A stretch of DNA of 64,000 nt from Flavobacterium sp. 9 (GCF_002754195.1 NZ_PEEU01000001.1:2232001-2296000), one strand, 5' to 3'. Positions 53,479 to 62,564 are shown, counted from the first letter of the stretch. The notes: generated by a model not told the origin, from the letters alone. Made by a program: numbers and translations.

Positions 53479-54531
53479 TTATGAATATTGCTTTTGATAA
53501 TATTCTTTATAGATACCTGATGTGACATTTTGCAGCCATTCCTCATTATTAAGATACCAATTAATCGTTTTTTCTAAACCCTCTTCAAAAGTTACTGATG
53601 GTTTCCAACCTAATTCTTTATTAATTTTTGAAGCATCAATTGCATATCTTAAATCGTGTCCTGGTCGATCCTTCACGTAAGTAATCAACTCTTGGGATTT
53701 GCCTTCTGATCTACCCAATTTTTGATCCATAATATTACATAGCAACTTTACTAAATCAATATTCTTCCATTCATTGAAACCTCCAATGTTATAGGTTTCA
53801 TGATTTTTCCCATCATGAAAAACTAAATCAATTGCAATTGCGTGGTCTTCTACAAATAGCCAATCACGTGTATAATTACCATCTCCGTAGACTGGCAACG
53901 GTTTATTATTAATTATATTATTTATAAAAAGAGGGATTAATTTTTCCGGAAAATGGTATGATCCATAATTATTAGAACAATTTGTCAAAACATAAGGTAA
54001 ACCATAAGTTTCACCATAAGCTCTTACAAAATGATCTGAACTTGCTTTTGACGCAGAGTAGGGTGAATTTGGATCATAAGATGTCGTTTCTGTAAAAAGT
54101 CCTTCTGCACCTAATGAACCATAGACTTCATCCGTACTTATATGATAAAAACGCTTACCTTCAAAATTATCTTTCCATTGATTCTTCGCTGCGTTCAATA
54201 AATTCATTGTTCCGATAACATTTGTCTTAACAAATGATAATGGATCTTCAATAGAACGATCAACATGAGATTCTGCAGCCAGATGTAAAACCCCATCAAA
54301 ATTATGAATAGAAAAGAGATCATTTATAAAAGTTTCATCTACGATATCCCCTTTTACAAATGTATAGTTAGCATTATTCTCAATGTCTTTAATGTTTTCA
54401 AGATTTCCTGCATATGTTAACGCATCTAAATTATAGATTTGATATTCTGGATATTTATTAACAAATCGTCTTACGACGTGTGAACCAATAAAACCTGCGC
54501 CTCCTGTTATAAGAATTTTTTTCATTTTCAT
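53479..54531 (-). CDS. rmlB: dTDP-glucose 4,6-dehydratase RmlB
   Basis: A 350-residue extended SDR enzyme producing dTDP-4-keto-6-deoxyglucose. It shows KKILITGGAGFIGSHVVRRF near the N-terminus, HLAAESHVDRSIEDP near 84-98, the catalytic HISTDEVYGSLG with Asp-Glu, and YSASKASSDH with Tyr-x3-Lys. GLPYVLTNCSNNYGSYHFPEKLIPL is typical of RmlB. It serves dTDP-rhamnose made with rmlA, rmlC and rmlD, which lie about 20 kb further down the transcript. It is separated by one base from manC. Start Met1 or Met3 (54531 or 54525). Confidence 0.96.
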   Translation of the reverse strand: MKMKKILITGGAGFIGSHVVRRFVNKYPEYQIYNLDALTYAGNLENIKDIENNANYTFVKGDIVDETFINDLFSIHNFDGVLHLAAESHVDRSIEDPLSFVKTNVIGTMNLLNAAKNQWKDNFEGKRFYHISTDEVYGSLGAEGLFTETTSYDPNSPYSASKASSDHFVRAYGETYGLPYVLTNCSNNYGSYHFPEKLIPLFINNIINNKPLPVYGDGNYTRDWLFVEDHAIAIDLVFHDGKNHETYNIGGFNEWKNIDLVKLLCNIMDQKLGRSEGKSQELITYVKDRPGHDLRYAIDASKINKELGWKPSVTFEEGLEKTINWYLNNEEWLQNVTSGIYKEYYQKQYS

Positions 54532-54532
54532 A

Positions 54533-55540
54533 TTAATTTAATAATTCTGAGTTTTGTCTTTCTAATTCACCATATAAATCTTTTACATCTTGCGAGTTCT
54601 CTCTTTGTAAGATTAAATTTGCGCTATCTGTATAAACAAAAATAGTGTTTTTCAATCCTAAAAACGCAGTGTACTTTTCGGTACCGATAACCATATTTCC
54701 ATTATTATCAATAGAATGTCCTTTTGAAACCAGATAATCGTAAACTGATTCAAAAGATCCTAAATCAGACCAAGAAAATGCAGCAGGAACTACCTTGATT
54801 TTTTTACTACGCTCCATAACAGCATAATCAATACTAATTGATGGAATTTCTAAAGACAAATCTAAATCTAGAAAACCTTCTTTACTTGCCTCCCAAACTG
54901 CTTTAGATTTTTCATATACATCTGGTTGGAATTGTTTTAATTCATCAAGAAGAACTCCAGCTTTAAAACAAAACATTCCACTATTCCATAAAAAATTACC
55001 TCTCGCTATAAACTCTTTGGCTGTTGTTTCATTTGGTTTTTCACGAAATGACAAAACTTTATCTCCTTTCGATTCTATATATCCATAACCTGTTTCAGGC
55101 TTAGTTGGAATAATCCCAAAAGTCACAATAAAACCATCTTTAGCTTTTAAAATAGCTTCATCTATAGCTTTATTGTAATCCTCCATTTTTTCAATAATAT
55201 GATCCGAAGGAGTTACAATCAAAATATCTTCCGGATTAGAGGCAAATGCAGCAAAAGCAATTGCAGCAGCAGTATTTCGTGGAGTAGCTTCAACAATATT
55301 AGTATAAGTCGTTTTAGACTTATCCATTACTGTCCCACTTAGACTATGATTATCAACATTTCCAACAACCATGACTTTATCCGCCAAATGGCTATTACGA
55401 TCAACTGTCATTTCGAATAAAGATTTACCTTCAAACATTTCCAAATATTGTTTAGGCTGACTTCTTCGCGAAAGCGGCCACAATCGACTGCCTATTCCAC
55501 CAGTTAGAATTACGTGTATGATTGAATTGTTTGTTTCCAT
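54533..55540 (-). CDS. manC: Mannose-1-phosphate guanylyltransferase (single-domain ManC type)
   Basis: A 335-residue nucleotidyltransferase expected to make GDP-mannose from mannose-1-phosphate and GTP. The N-terminal motif is VILTGGIGSRLWPLSRRSQPKQYL (10-33); EATPRNTAAAIAFAA near 83 and PSDHIIEK near 110 bind sugar and metal; NSGMFCF near 187 is also typical. The mannose-6-phosphate isomerase domain of long ManC proteins is absent, so the isomerase and mutase must be encoded elsewhere. GDP-mannose could feed mannose or a GDP-deoxy sugar, but no GMD or fucose synthase gene is in the window. It is one base from rmlB. Confidence 0.92.
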   Translation of the reverse strand: METNNSIIHVILTGGIGSRLWPLSRRSQPKQYLEMFEGKSLFEMTVDRNSHLADKVMVVGNVDNHSLSGTVMDKSKTTYTNIVEATPRNTAAAIAFAAFASNPEDILIVTPSDHIIEKMEDYNKAIDEAILKAKDGFIVTFGIIPTKPETGYGYIESKGDKVLSFREKPNETTAKEFIARGNFLWNSGMFCFKAGVLLDELKQFQPDVYEKSKAVWEASKEGFLDLDLSLEIPSISIDYAVMERSKKIKVVPAAFSWSDLGSFESVYDYLVSKGHSIDNNGNMVIGTEKYTAFLGLKNTIFVYTDSANLILQRENSQDVKDLYGELERQNSELLN

Positions 55541-55571
55541 TTTTTTTAAATAAAAAAAGAACTTTTATTTA

Positions 55572-56855
55572 CTACAACCTATTATCTGCTATAGCTCCTA
55601 AAACGCCTTTTACATCATATAATAAACTATTTTCTTTCTGTAATTCTGAAAAATCCAAGCTTAAAAATTCACTGTGAGCAACTCCCAGTACAATAGCATC
55701 AAACTTTTCTTTTGGGACAGAATTTACAGTTTCTAAACTATATTCTTTTTTAACTTCATCAATATTAGCAAGCGGGTCGTATAATGTAACAGTTATCCCA
55801 TATTCTTTTAATGACCTTACAACATCAACAATTTTTGTATTTCTTACGTCAGGGCAATTTTCTTTGAAGGTAATTCCTAGCATTAAAAGATTAGCACCAT
55901 TAACTGAAATCCCTTTTTTAATCATCAACTTAACGACTTGCGAAGCTACATATTCTCCCATACTATCATTTAGACGTCGGCCTGCCAAAATTATTTCTGG
56001 ATGGTATCCAAATTCCTGAGCACGTTGCGCTAAATAATAAGGATCTACTCCAATACAATGTCCGCCAACTAAACCAGGTTTAAAAGGCAAAAAATTCCAT
56101 TTTGTTGCAGCTGCAGTTAGTACTTCATGCGTGTCAATATTCATTAAGTTGAATATTTTAGCCAATTCATTAACGAAAGCAATATTAATATCGCGTTGTG
56201 AATTTTCAATAACTTTAGCAGCTTCAGCAACTTTTATTGTGGGTGCCAAATGTGTTCCTGCAGTTATTACAGATTTATATAAAGCATCTACTTTTAATCC
56301 TATTTCTGGCGTTGATCCTGAAGTTACCTTCAGAATTTTTTCAACAGTATGTTCTTTATCGCCCGGGTTTATTCTCTCTGGTGAGTAACCTGCAAAAAAG
56401 TCTTCATTAAATTTTAACCCTGAAATTTTTTCCAAAACCGGAACGCATTGTTCTTCTGTAACTCCGGGGTAAACAGTTGATTCGTATATTACAATATCTC
56501 CTTTTTTTAAAACTTTACCTACAGTCTCACTCGACTTATATAAAGGTGTTAAATCTGGGCGATTATTTCGATCTACGGGAGTCGGGACAGTAATTACAAA
56601 ATAATTACAATTTGCAATATCATTTAACGAAGTCGTACAATATAATCTTGTTTCAGCATTAGACTGATCGACCAAAACTTTTTGCAAAGTTTCATCATCG
56701 ACTTCCAATGTTGTATCTGTACCTGATTTTAAAGATGCCACTCGTGACTGATTTATATCAAATCCAACAACGGAATATTTCGTAGCAAACAATCTCGCTA
56801 AAGGTAAACCAACGTAACCTAAACCAATAACCGCTATTTTAATATTTTTATCCAT
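55572..56855 (-). CDS. UDP-N-acetylhexosamine 6-dehydrogenase (TviB/WbpA type), copy 1
   Basis: A 427-residue NAD-dependent dehydrogenase with IAVIGLGYVGLPLARLFATKY at 7-27, ITVPTPVDRNNRPDL near 94, YESTVYPGVTEE near 129, the catalytic Cys in LVGGHCIGVDPYYLAQ near 265, and FKENCPDVRNTKIVDVV near 333. Enzymes of this type make UDP-GlcNAcA, the substrate for the TviC-like epimerases encoded at 48757 and 59123. It is the first gene after the promoter and leader at 56856-56983, so it begins the long second transcript. Its centre is nearly identical to the copy at 47428-48702. Confidence 0.92.
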   Translation of the reverse strand: MDKNIKIAVIGLGYVGLPLARLFATKYSVVGFDINQSRVASLKSGTDTTLEVDDETLQKVLVDQSNAETRLYCTTSLNDIANCNYFVITVPTPVDRNNRPDLTPLYKSSETVGKVLKKGDIVIYESTVYPGVTEEQCVPVLEKISGLKFNEDFFAGYSPERINPGDKEHTVEKILKVTSGSTPEIGLKVDALYKSVITAGTHLAPTIKVAEAAKVIENSQRDINIAFVNELAKIFNLMNIDTHEVLTAAATKWNFLPFKPGLVGGHCIGVDPYYLAQRAQEFGYHPEIILAGRRLNDSMGEYVASQVVKLMIKKGISVNGANLLMLGITFKENCPDVRNTKIVDVVRSLKEYGITVTLYDPLANIDEVKKEYSLETVNSVPKEKFDAIVLGVAHSEFLSLDFSELQKENSLLYDVKGVLGAIADNRL

Positions 56856-56952
56856 TTTTATGTTCTTTTTTAACTAATTCAGTCATTAAAACTCACGGCT
56901 TCGCCCTTCTGAATCACAAAATTTGATACAGATTCCTAAAAACCAATTTCGG
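56856..56952 (-). promoter_or_regulatory. 5' leader of the second transcript with GC-rich ops-like element
   Basis: Between the promoter and the start at 56855 lie about 90 bases of leader. Most is AT-rich, but 56892-56910 is a GC-rich island. On the minus strand it contains GGCGAAGCCGTG (56894-56905), which can form a GGC/GCC mini-hairpin. It shares GGCG and CGTG with the E. coli ops element GGCGGTAGCGTG bound by RfaH, 8 of 12 positions without gaps. A second small inverted repeat, GAATC/GATTC, is at 56911-56935. An UpxY (RfaH/NusG-like) gene is encoded just before. The function is inferred from position and likeness only. Confidence 0.4.
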
Positions 56953-56983
56953 CAAATATAACATATTAAGTCAATTTATTCAA
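56953..56983 (-). promoter_or_regulatory. Bacteroidota-type promoter for the second transcript
   Basis: On the minus strand TTG (56983-56981) is followed after 20 bases by TATATTTG (56960-56953), matching the -33 TTG and -7 TAnnTTTG consensus. Transcription should begin near 56946, giving a leader of about 90 bases before the dehydrogenase start at 56855. It lies just past the terminator that closes the preceding gene set. Confidence 0.6.
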
Positions 56984-57072
56984 TACGCTTTCCCGTAATC
57001 CTATAAAAACGGACTAATTAAACAAAACCAGCTTCACCAATCTACTATCAATCAGTCTGTAAAAAATTACAT

Positions 57073-57128
57073 TATAAAAAAAACAGAAAAATAAATTCTC
57101 AAATTAAAGAATTCCATCTTCTGTTTTT
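57073..57128 (-). terminator. Hairpin terminator after the UpxY-type regulator gene
   Basis: About 28 bases after the stop at 57157 a 10-base perfect inverted repeat, AAAAACAGAA (57128-57119 as read on the minus strand) and TTCTGTTTTT (57088-57079), encloses a second 6-base repeat AATTCT/AGAATT with an 8-base loop. The far arm continues into an eight-T run on the minus strand. It would end the transcript coming from wza. The stem is AT-rich, so read-through or regulation is possible. Confidence 0.5.
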
Positions 57129-57156
57129 AATTGAAAATAGTTAAACTATAACTACT

Positions 57157-57621
57157 TTATTTATATTTTATTTTAAGGACGCAGCCTAAAGATTCTAAAA
57201 CTAATGTATAATATGTGTTTGATACCTCCTGAACAATAGCATCCTGATTACTGAAAGCTCCGGCTTCTATTTTTATACGATCTCCAACCTGAATTGAAGT
57301 AACTGATATATCACTTATGTTTGGAGCTTTAAGACTTGTTTTTATACTGTTAATCTCTTCATCACGGACGATCGCAGGTTTCCCGAGCCAAAATAAATAA
57401 CGTACTACTCCGGATACTTGAAAAACAGAATTACGGTCAATATCTGCCAATTGAACAAATACATAGGAATTAAAAAGAGGTACTTCAACCTTTTTCTTAC
57501 GATCTGACCATTGTTTCATCTGGATAATTAATGGACAATAACACTCAACACCTATTTGATTCAACTTGTCGGCAACTTTTTTCTCCCATTTAGGCTTTGT
57601 ATACACTACATACCAATTCAT
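57157..57621 (-). CDS. UpxY-family transcription antiterminator (NusG/RfaH-like)
   Basis: A 154-residue NusG paralogue. The NGN domain spans about 1-95: NWYVVYTKPKWEKKVADKL (2-20), CYCPLIIQMKQWSDRKKKVEVPLFNSYVFV (28-57) and VSGVVRYLFWLGKPAIV near 69-85. The KOW domain (about 108-154) includes VGDRIKIEAGAFSNQDAIV. UpxY proteins bind RNA polymerase and let it pass terminators in their own capsule operon, as known in Bacteroides fragilis. It is the last gene before a terminator and the leader of the long second transcript, a natural target. The 301-base gap that follows (56856-57156) holds this terminator, the promoter and the leader. Confidence 0.9.
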   Translation of the reverse strand: MNWYVVYTKPKWEKKVADKLNQIGVECYCPLIIQMKQWSDRKKKVEVPLFNSYVFVQLADIDRNSVFQVSGVVRYLFWLGKPAIVRDEEINSIKTSLKAPNISDISVTSIQVGDRIKIEAGAFSNQDAIVQEVSNTYYTLVLESLGCVLKIKYK

Positions 57622-57681
57622 CTTTTCTTTTTATATTGAAATAAAACTTTCAAACCCATCCATTCTTTTCTCATTTCGTAC

Positions 57682-57712
57682 CAAATTTATCCCAATAATT
57701 TTTATCTAAGAA
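57682..57712 (-). promoter_or_regulatory. Possible promoter for the UpxY-type regulator
   Basis: TAAATTTG (57689-57682, minus strand) fits the -7 TAnnTTTG consensus; 20 bases before it is TTC instead of TTG. It lies in the 84-base gap between ugd and the regulator gene, partly over the ugd stop. If used, it would allow the regulator to be made independently of wza-wzc. Confidence 0.33.
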
Positions 57713-59097
57713 CCTATTCCTTTGTAAATAAATCCTATTGATTCCATTTCTTTTGAATTCAATATATTTCTACCATCAAAAAGAAACGCAGGCTTATGCA
57801 TTGAGTCATAAATTTTTTGCCAATCATAAGTTGCAAACTCGTCCCATTCTGTTAGAATTGCAACTGCATGCGCGCCTTTACAGGCATCATATGCATTATC
57901 AAACGTTACAACTTTTGAATTATTTTCCTGAGCAGATCTTGTTTCTAAATAATCCAGATCATTTAACATTTTATTTCTCGAAACTTTCGGATCATAAACA
58001 GCAATTTTTGCCTGCTCATTAATTAGATCATCGGCTACATAAATTGCTGCAGATTCTCGTGTATCATTCGTATCCTTTTTAAAAGCCCAGCCTAAAAAAG
58101 TAATCTTTTTATCTGCAACCGTATTATATAAGGTTTGAACAATCTTATTTGAAAATCTTCTTTTTTGATGATCATTCATTATAATAACCTGTTCCCAATA
58201 ATCAGCAACTTCTGTTAATCCGTATGATTTTGCAATATAAACTAAGTTCAAAATGTCTTTCTGAAAACAAGAACCTCCAAATCCAACCGAAGCTTTTAAA
58301 AACTTTGATCCAATACGGCTATCCATTCCTATTGCCTTTGCTACTTCATTAATATCTGCACCTGTTTGTTCACACAATTCAGACATTGCATTTATAGACG
58401 AAATACGTTGCGCTAAAAATGCATTTGCTGTAAGCTTAGACAATTCTGAAGACCAAACATTTGTAGTAAGGATTTTATCTTTACTAACCCAGTTAGCATA
58501 TACATCAACCAGTGCATTAATTGCCTCTTCACCTTCTGGTGTCGAATCTCCACCTATTAAAATTCTATCTGGATTTAATAGATCTGTAACCGCAGTTCCT
58601 TCAGCCAAAAATTCAGGATTAGATAAAATCTGGAACTGAACTCCATTTCCTGTATTATCTAAAATACTTTTTATTGCTTCAGCTGTCCTCACTGGAAGGG
58701 TTGATTTCTCAACAACAATTTTATTCTGCTTAGCCACTTTTGCAATTTGTCTGGCACAAAGCTCTATATATTTCAAATCTGCAGCCATTCCTTTTCCTTT
58801 ACCATAAGTTTTGGTTGGCGTATTAACTGAAATAAAAATTACCTGAGCTTCATCAATTGCTTTTTCAACTTCTGTCGAAAAGAAAAGATTTCTCCCTCTT
58901 GCTTCGGCTACTATTTCTGAAAGTCCAGGTTCATAAATTGGAATATTATCTGTGTTTGGATCATTCCAGTCTTTAATTCTTTGTTCATTCAAGTCTACAA
59001 CTGTCACTTGAATATTTGGACATTTTTGAGCAATCACTGCCATTGTTGGACCTCCAACATAACCTGCTCCAATGCAACAAATTTTTGTAATTTTCAT
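57706..59097 (-). CDS. ugd: UDP-glucose 6-dehydrogenase (eukaryote-like long form)
   Basis: A 463-residue enzyme that should oxidise UDP-glucose to UDP-glucuronic acid with two NAD+. NAD site: [17 protein letters not shown] (7-23). [22 protein letters not shown] (89-110) is the insert seen in animal-type UGDH and their bacterial relatives. E130-K131 in [23 protein letters not shown] at 158-167, and catalytic Cys277 in [10 protein letters not shown] follow (human UGDH uses Cys276). [13 protein letters not shown] near 338 binds NAD. It differs clearly from the two UDP-HexNAc dehydrogenases in the window. It lies 25 bases after the epimerase gene in the transcript. Confidence 0.94.
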   Translation of the reverse strand: MKITKICCIGAGYVGGPTMAVIAQKCPNIQVTVVDLNEQRIKDWNDPNTDNIPIYEPGLSEIVAEARGRNLFFSTEVEKAIDEAQVIFISVNTPTKTYGKGKGMAADLKYIELCARQIAKVAKQNKIVVEKSTLPVRTAEAIKSILDNTGNGVQFQILSNPEFLAEGTAVTDLLNPDRILIGGDSTPEGEEAINALVDVYANWVSKDKILTTNVWSSELSKLTANAFLAQRISSINAMSELCEQTGADINEVAKAIGMDSRIGSKFLKASVGFGGSCFQKDILNLVYIAKSYGLTEVADYWEQVIIMNDHQKRRFSNKIVQTLYNTVADKKITFLGWAFKKDTNDTRESAAIYVADDLINEQAKIAVYDPKVSRNKMLNDLDYLETRSAQENNSKVVTFDNAYDACKGAHAVAILTEWDEFATYDWQKIYDSMHKPAFLFDGRNILNSKEMESIGFIYKGIGS

Positions 59098-59122
59098 TTA
59101 ATTTACTATTATCTTGATCCTT

Positions 59123-60106
59123 TTATTTCAAATTATTCCAATACCAAATCACTGCTTCTTTCAAGCCATCTTGTAAAGAATATTCAGGATTGTATCCCAA
59201 CATTGTTTTTGCTTTATCAATACTTGCCAATGAATGTGGAATATCTCCCGCTCTACTTGATCCATAAACAATTTCCACATCAGCAATTTTAGTATCAAAC
59301 TCGGCTAAATACTTTTTTAAATATCCAACTAAATCATTTAATGTATTTCGATCTCCAAAAGCCGTATTATAAACTGTATTAATTGCATTAGGATTTTGAG
59401 TTGTTATTGCCAGCATATTCATCTGAATTACATTATCTATATATGTAAAATCACGCGAATAATTTCCATCACCATTAATTACTGGACTTTCATATTTCAT
59501 CAATTGTGCAACAAATTTAGGAATCACTGCAGCATAAGCTCCATTAGGATCTTGTTTTCTTCCAAATACATTGAAATATCTTAAACCAATAGTTTCTAAT
59601 CCATAAGTTTTACTAAAAATCTCAGCGTACAATTCGTTTACATATTTCGTAATTGCATATGGAGACAAAGGTTTTCCAATTACATCTTCAACTTTTGGCA
59701 ATCCTACCGAATCTCCATAAGTAGATGAACTAGCTGCATATACAAAACGTTTTACTTTTGCATCTCTTGAAGCGACTAGCATATTCAAAAAACCTGAAAC
59801 ATTTACATCATTTGTAGTTATTGGGTCGTTTATAGATCTTGGAACAGAGCCTAAAGCTGCCTGATGTAAAACATAATCTACATTTTGAACTGCTAAATTA
59901 CAATCTTCAATATTCCTAATATCTCCCTCAATTAGTTTAAAATGTGGATTATTTATAAAATCCTTCAAATTATAATGATGTCCTGTCGAAAAGTTATCTA
60001 AACAAATTACTTTATAGTCGAGTCCTAAAAAATACTCACACAAATTTGAACCAATAAAACCCGCTCCTCCGGTAATTAGAATAGTATTTTGGTTTGACGT
60101 TTTCAT
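59123..60106 (-). CDS. UDP-HexNAc(A) 4-epimerase (WbpP/TviC type), copy 1
   Basis: A 327-residue SDR epimerase with ILITGGAGFIGSNLCEYF at 9-26, VDYVLHQAALGSVPRSINDP near 82-101, YAASSSTYGDS and YAITKYVNELYA. It carries the same signature as WbpP/TviC and is nearly identical to the protein at 48757-49722 over about residues 80-220, diverging at both ends. It is encoded between wzc and ugd, away from either HexNAc dehydrogenase gene. It may therefore serve a different step, such as UDP-GlcNAc to UDP-GalNAc, or simply be a redundant copy. Confidence 0.9.
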   Translation of the reverse strand: MKTSNQNTILITGGAGFIGSNLCEYFLGLDYKVICLDNFSTGHHYNLKDFINNPHFKLIEGDIRNIEDCNLAVQNVDYVLHQAALGSVPRSINDPITTNDVNVSGFLNMLVASRDAKVKRFVYAASSSTYGDSVGLPKVEDVIGKPLSPYAITKYVNELYAEIFSKTYGLETIGLRYFNVFGRKQDPNGAYAAVIPKFVAQLMKYESPVINGDGNYSRDFTYIDNVIQMNMLAITTQNPNAINTVYNTAFGDRNTLNDLVGYLKKYLAEFDTKIADVEIVYGSSRAGDIPHSLASIDKAKTMLGYNPEYSLQDGLKEAVIWYWNNLK

Positions 60107-60119
60107 TTAGTTCAGATTA

Positions 60120-62564
60120 TTATTTTTTTATTTTTTGCAAAATAGATTTCCAGAATCCTGTTTTATCTTCATCATCATGATATCCATTTGAATAAGCTCC
60201 ATAACCATATCCGTAACCATATGTTGAACCATACTTTGCTTTATTCTCATAACCATTCAAAACTATACTTGCATTATTTAATTCACCACGCTTAACTCTT
60301 GTATTCAACAACGTTATCATGTCTTTTTTAGTATAATTTTGCCTAACGATATAGAGCGAAACATCAGCATACTGAACTAATTCTAATGCATCTGACACAA
60401 GACCAACTGGAGGTGTGTCTAAAATAACATAATCATATTTTTGCTTTAATTCATCTATCATTTCCTTCATGGCCTCACTCAAAATCAATTCAGAAGGATT
60501 TGGAGGAATCGGACCGGAAAGTATAACATCAAGATTTGGAATTTGTGTCTTATTGACAATTTCATCCAGACTATTTTGTTTAATTAAGTAATTTACTACT
60601 CCTAATTGATTTGTTAAACTAAACTCAGCAGCCAATCTTGGCTTTCTTAAATCTAACCCAACAACAACTGTTTTCTTCTCACTTAAGGCAAAAACAGTAG
60701 CTATATTTATTGAACAAAATGTTTTTCCTTCTCCACTAATAGTAGAAGTAATCATTAAAGTTTTTGCTCCACTTACTTGTTGCTTTTTATACAAGAACTG
60801 AAGTGAAGAACGAATTCCTCTAAAAGCTTCTGAAAGGGCTGATTTTGGTTTATCAAATACGGCTAGATTTATAAAATCTTTATTCATTCCGATAACTCCA
60901 ATTAGCGGTATACTTGTCAATTTACTAATATCATCCGTATTTTGAATCGAGTCATTGATAAAAAATAACAAGAAAACAAATGACAAGGGCACTAATATTC
61001 CTAAAAACAGCGCCAATACATAATTTGCTGAAGTTTTTGGACCAATCAGTCCTCCTCCAATATCTTTTGCCGAATCAATAAAATGAATATCTGATAAATT
61101 AGACGCCTTTACAATTTCTGCTTCATTTCGCTTCTTAAGAAATTCAGTATAGATATTGTCATTCAAATCATACTTCCTTTGTATTTTCAATAATTCCTGT
61201 TGTTCTTCAGGAAGTCGTTTTACTGTACTTTCTGCCTCTCCAATTTTTGCATTAACAAGAGACAGGTCGTATAATAAAGATGTTTTTGCCGACGCTATAT
61301 TTTCTAACAAAACATCCTTAACTGCCCGCATCTGATTATCAAAATCCTTAAAAATTTTATCACTCTTTACAGCATAAGACATTTCTGATCTTTGTGTAGA
61401 GAGCGCGATAAGTTTTGAAACATTTGTAACTACATTTGGATCTTCAATTCCCGCCACAGATGGCGCGGGCAATCTTGAATAATCAACACTATTATTTAAA
61501 TATGCTTTTAAAGAATTATAATAACTAATTTTTCTCGAAACGCGATCTCGTTCAACATCAAAATCCGTGATTTTATCCGAAACTTTTGCTCCTCCGCCTT
61601 CAATTTCATAAATATTTTTATCTTTCCTGAAAGTTTTTAATTCATTACCAGTTTGTTTCAATTGCGATTCCATTGCAACCAAAGTACTATCGATAAATCT
61701 AATCGTATTAGTTGCAAACTGATTTTTTCCGTCTAGTTGAATTTTAATCAACATCTTTACAGTTGCATTCAAATATTCAACCATTCTTGCTTTATTTGTG
61801 CCTGACATGCTAAGTGTCAACAACGAACCTCCGCCTTTATCACCATCAACACTAATTCCTCTGTATCGAGATACGGTTCCATCAAAATTATTGAATCTTA
61901 CAAAGTATTCTTTCCCTTTATAAAAACCAGGATTATCATTTATTTGCAATTTCCAATTTAAAAAAGGCAATACAACTTGTTCCCCAACTTTATATTTCTT
62001 TACAAACATTCCAGGCTGAACGGAAGTATTACTATATACATTAGTAGAATAAGTAATTAAAGAAACTGAATTAACCTCAAAAGGAATCTTAATTTGGTAT
62101 TCATTTTCGCTTAGGAATTTAATACTGATTAAAGCATTAGCGAGCTGCGGTTTTGTTTTATCAATACTTACATAAAAAGGAACTGCTCCATAAGAATCTA
62201 CCAAATTATATTTTCCTTGTTCCAAATAATCTATATAATACTGTAATTTATCTACAACCATTTCATTGTGTGAACGTGATTGTAGTATCGTAGAAATTCC
62301 ATTTACCTGATCTGAAATACCGCCCCAATTGAAAACCAAACTGGTATTAGAGGTAAAAAATGGATTACTTTCTTCCTTGATCGAAATCATGGTCTGCATA
62401 GAGTAAATTTTCTCTTTTCGAATATTTACTTGGTATGCTATAGTAAATGCAATTATCAAACTAACCAAAAACCATTTCCAGTAGCTGGCAATTTTCAGCA
62501 AAAACCCTTTAAAATCAAAACTCGAATGATTCTCAAAAATGGAAAAATCTTTTATATCTAACAT
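60120..62564 (-). CDS. wzc: Tyrosine autokinase/co-polymerase Wzc
   Basis: An 814-residue inner-membrane BY-kinase. The N-terminal Wzz part has one helix near 26-45, a long periplasmic coiled-coil domain with a GNVR-like segment (LPEEQQELLKIQRKYDLNDNIYTEF), and a second helix near 505. The cytoplasmic kinase has Walker A around 608-616 (TISGEGKTF), Walker A' in VVGLDLRKPRLA, and Walker B VILDTPPVG near 713. The C-terminal tail (about 772-795) holds eight Tyr, many in Tyr-Gly repeats, the autophosphorylation cluster. It should control polymer length and export with the Wza lipoprotein encoded 15 bases earlier in the transcript. Confidence 0.95.
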   Translation of the reverse strand: MLDIKDFSIFENHSSFDFKGFLLKIASYWKWFLVSLIIAFTIAYQVNIRKEKIYSMQTMISIKEESNPFFTSNTSLVFNWGGISDQVNGISTILQSRSHNEMVVDKLQYYIDYLEQGKYNLVDSYGAVPFYVSIDKTKPQLANALISIKFLSENEYQIKIPFEVNSVSLITYSTNVYSNTSVQPGMFVKKYKVGEQVVLPFLNWKLQINDNPGFYKGKEYFVRFNNFDGTVSRYRGISVDGDKGGGSLLTLSMSGTNKARMVEYLNATVKMLIKIQLDGKNQFATNTIRFIDSTLVAMESQLKQTGNELKTFRKDKNIYEIEGGGAKVSDKITDFDVERDRVSRKISYYNSLKAYLNNSVDYSRLPAPSVAGIEDPNVVTNVSKLIALSTQRSEMSYAVKSDKIFKDFDNQMRAVKDVLLENIASAKTSLLYDLSLVNAKIGEAESTVKRLPEEQQELLKIQRKYDLNDNIYTEFLKKRNEAEIVKASNLSDIHFIDSAKDIGGGLIGPKTSANYVLALFLGILVPLSFVFLLFFINDSIQNTDDISKLTSIPLIGVIGMNKDFINLAVFDKPKSALSEAFRGIRSSLQFLYKKQQVSGAKTLMITSTISGEGKTFCSINIATVFALSEKKTVVVGLDLRKPRLAAEFSLTNQLGVVNYLIKQNSLDEIVNKTQIPNLDVILSGPIPPNPSELILSEAMKEMIDELKQKYDYVILDTPPVGLVSDALELVQYADVSLYIVRQNYTKKDMITLLNTRVKRGELNNASIVLNGYENKAKYGSTYGYGYGYGAYSNGYHDDEDKTGFWKSILQKIKK

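Noticed and set aside
57738-58022. Plus-strand open frame of about 94 codons
   Set aside because: It is antisense to the conserved C-terminal part of ugd and has no recognisable features.
58981-59292. Plus-strand open frame of about 103 codons
   Set aside because: It runs antisense to ugd and the epimerase, spans their junction, and its translation is Cys/His/Leu-rich without any domain-like pattern.
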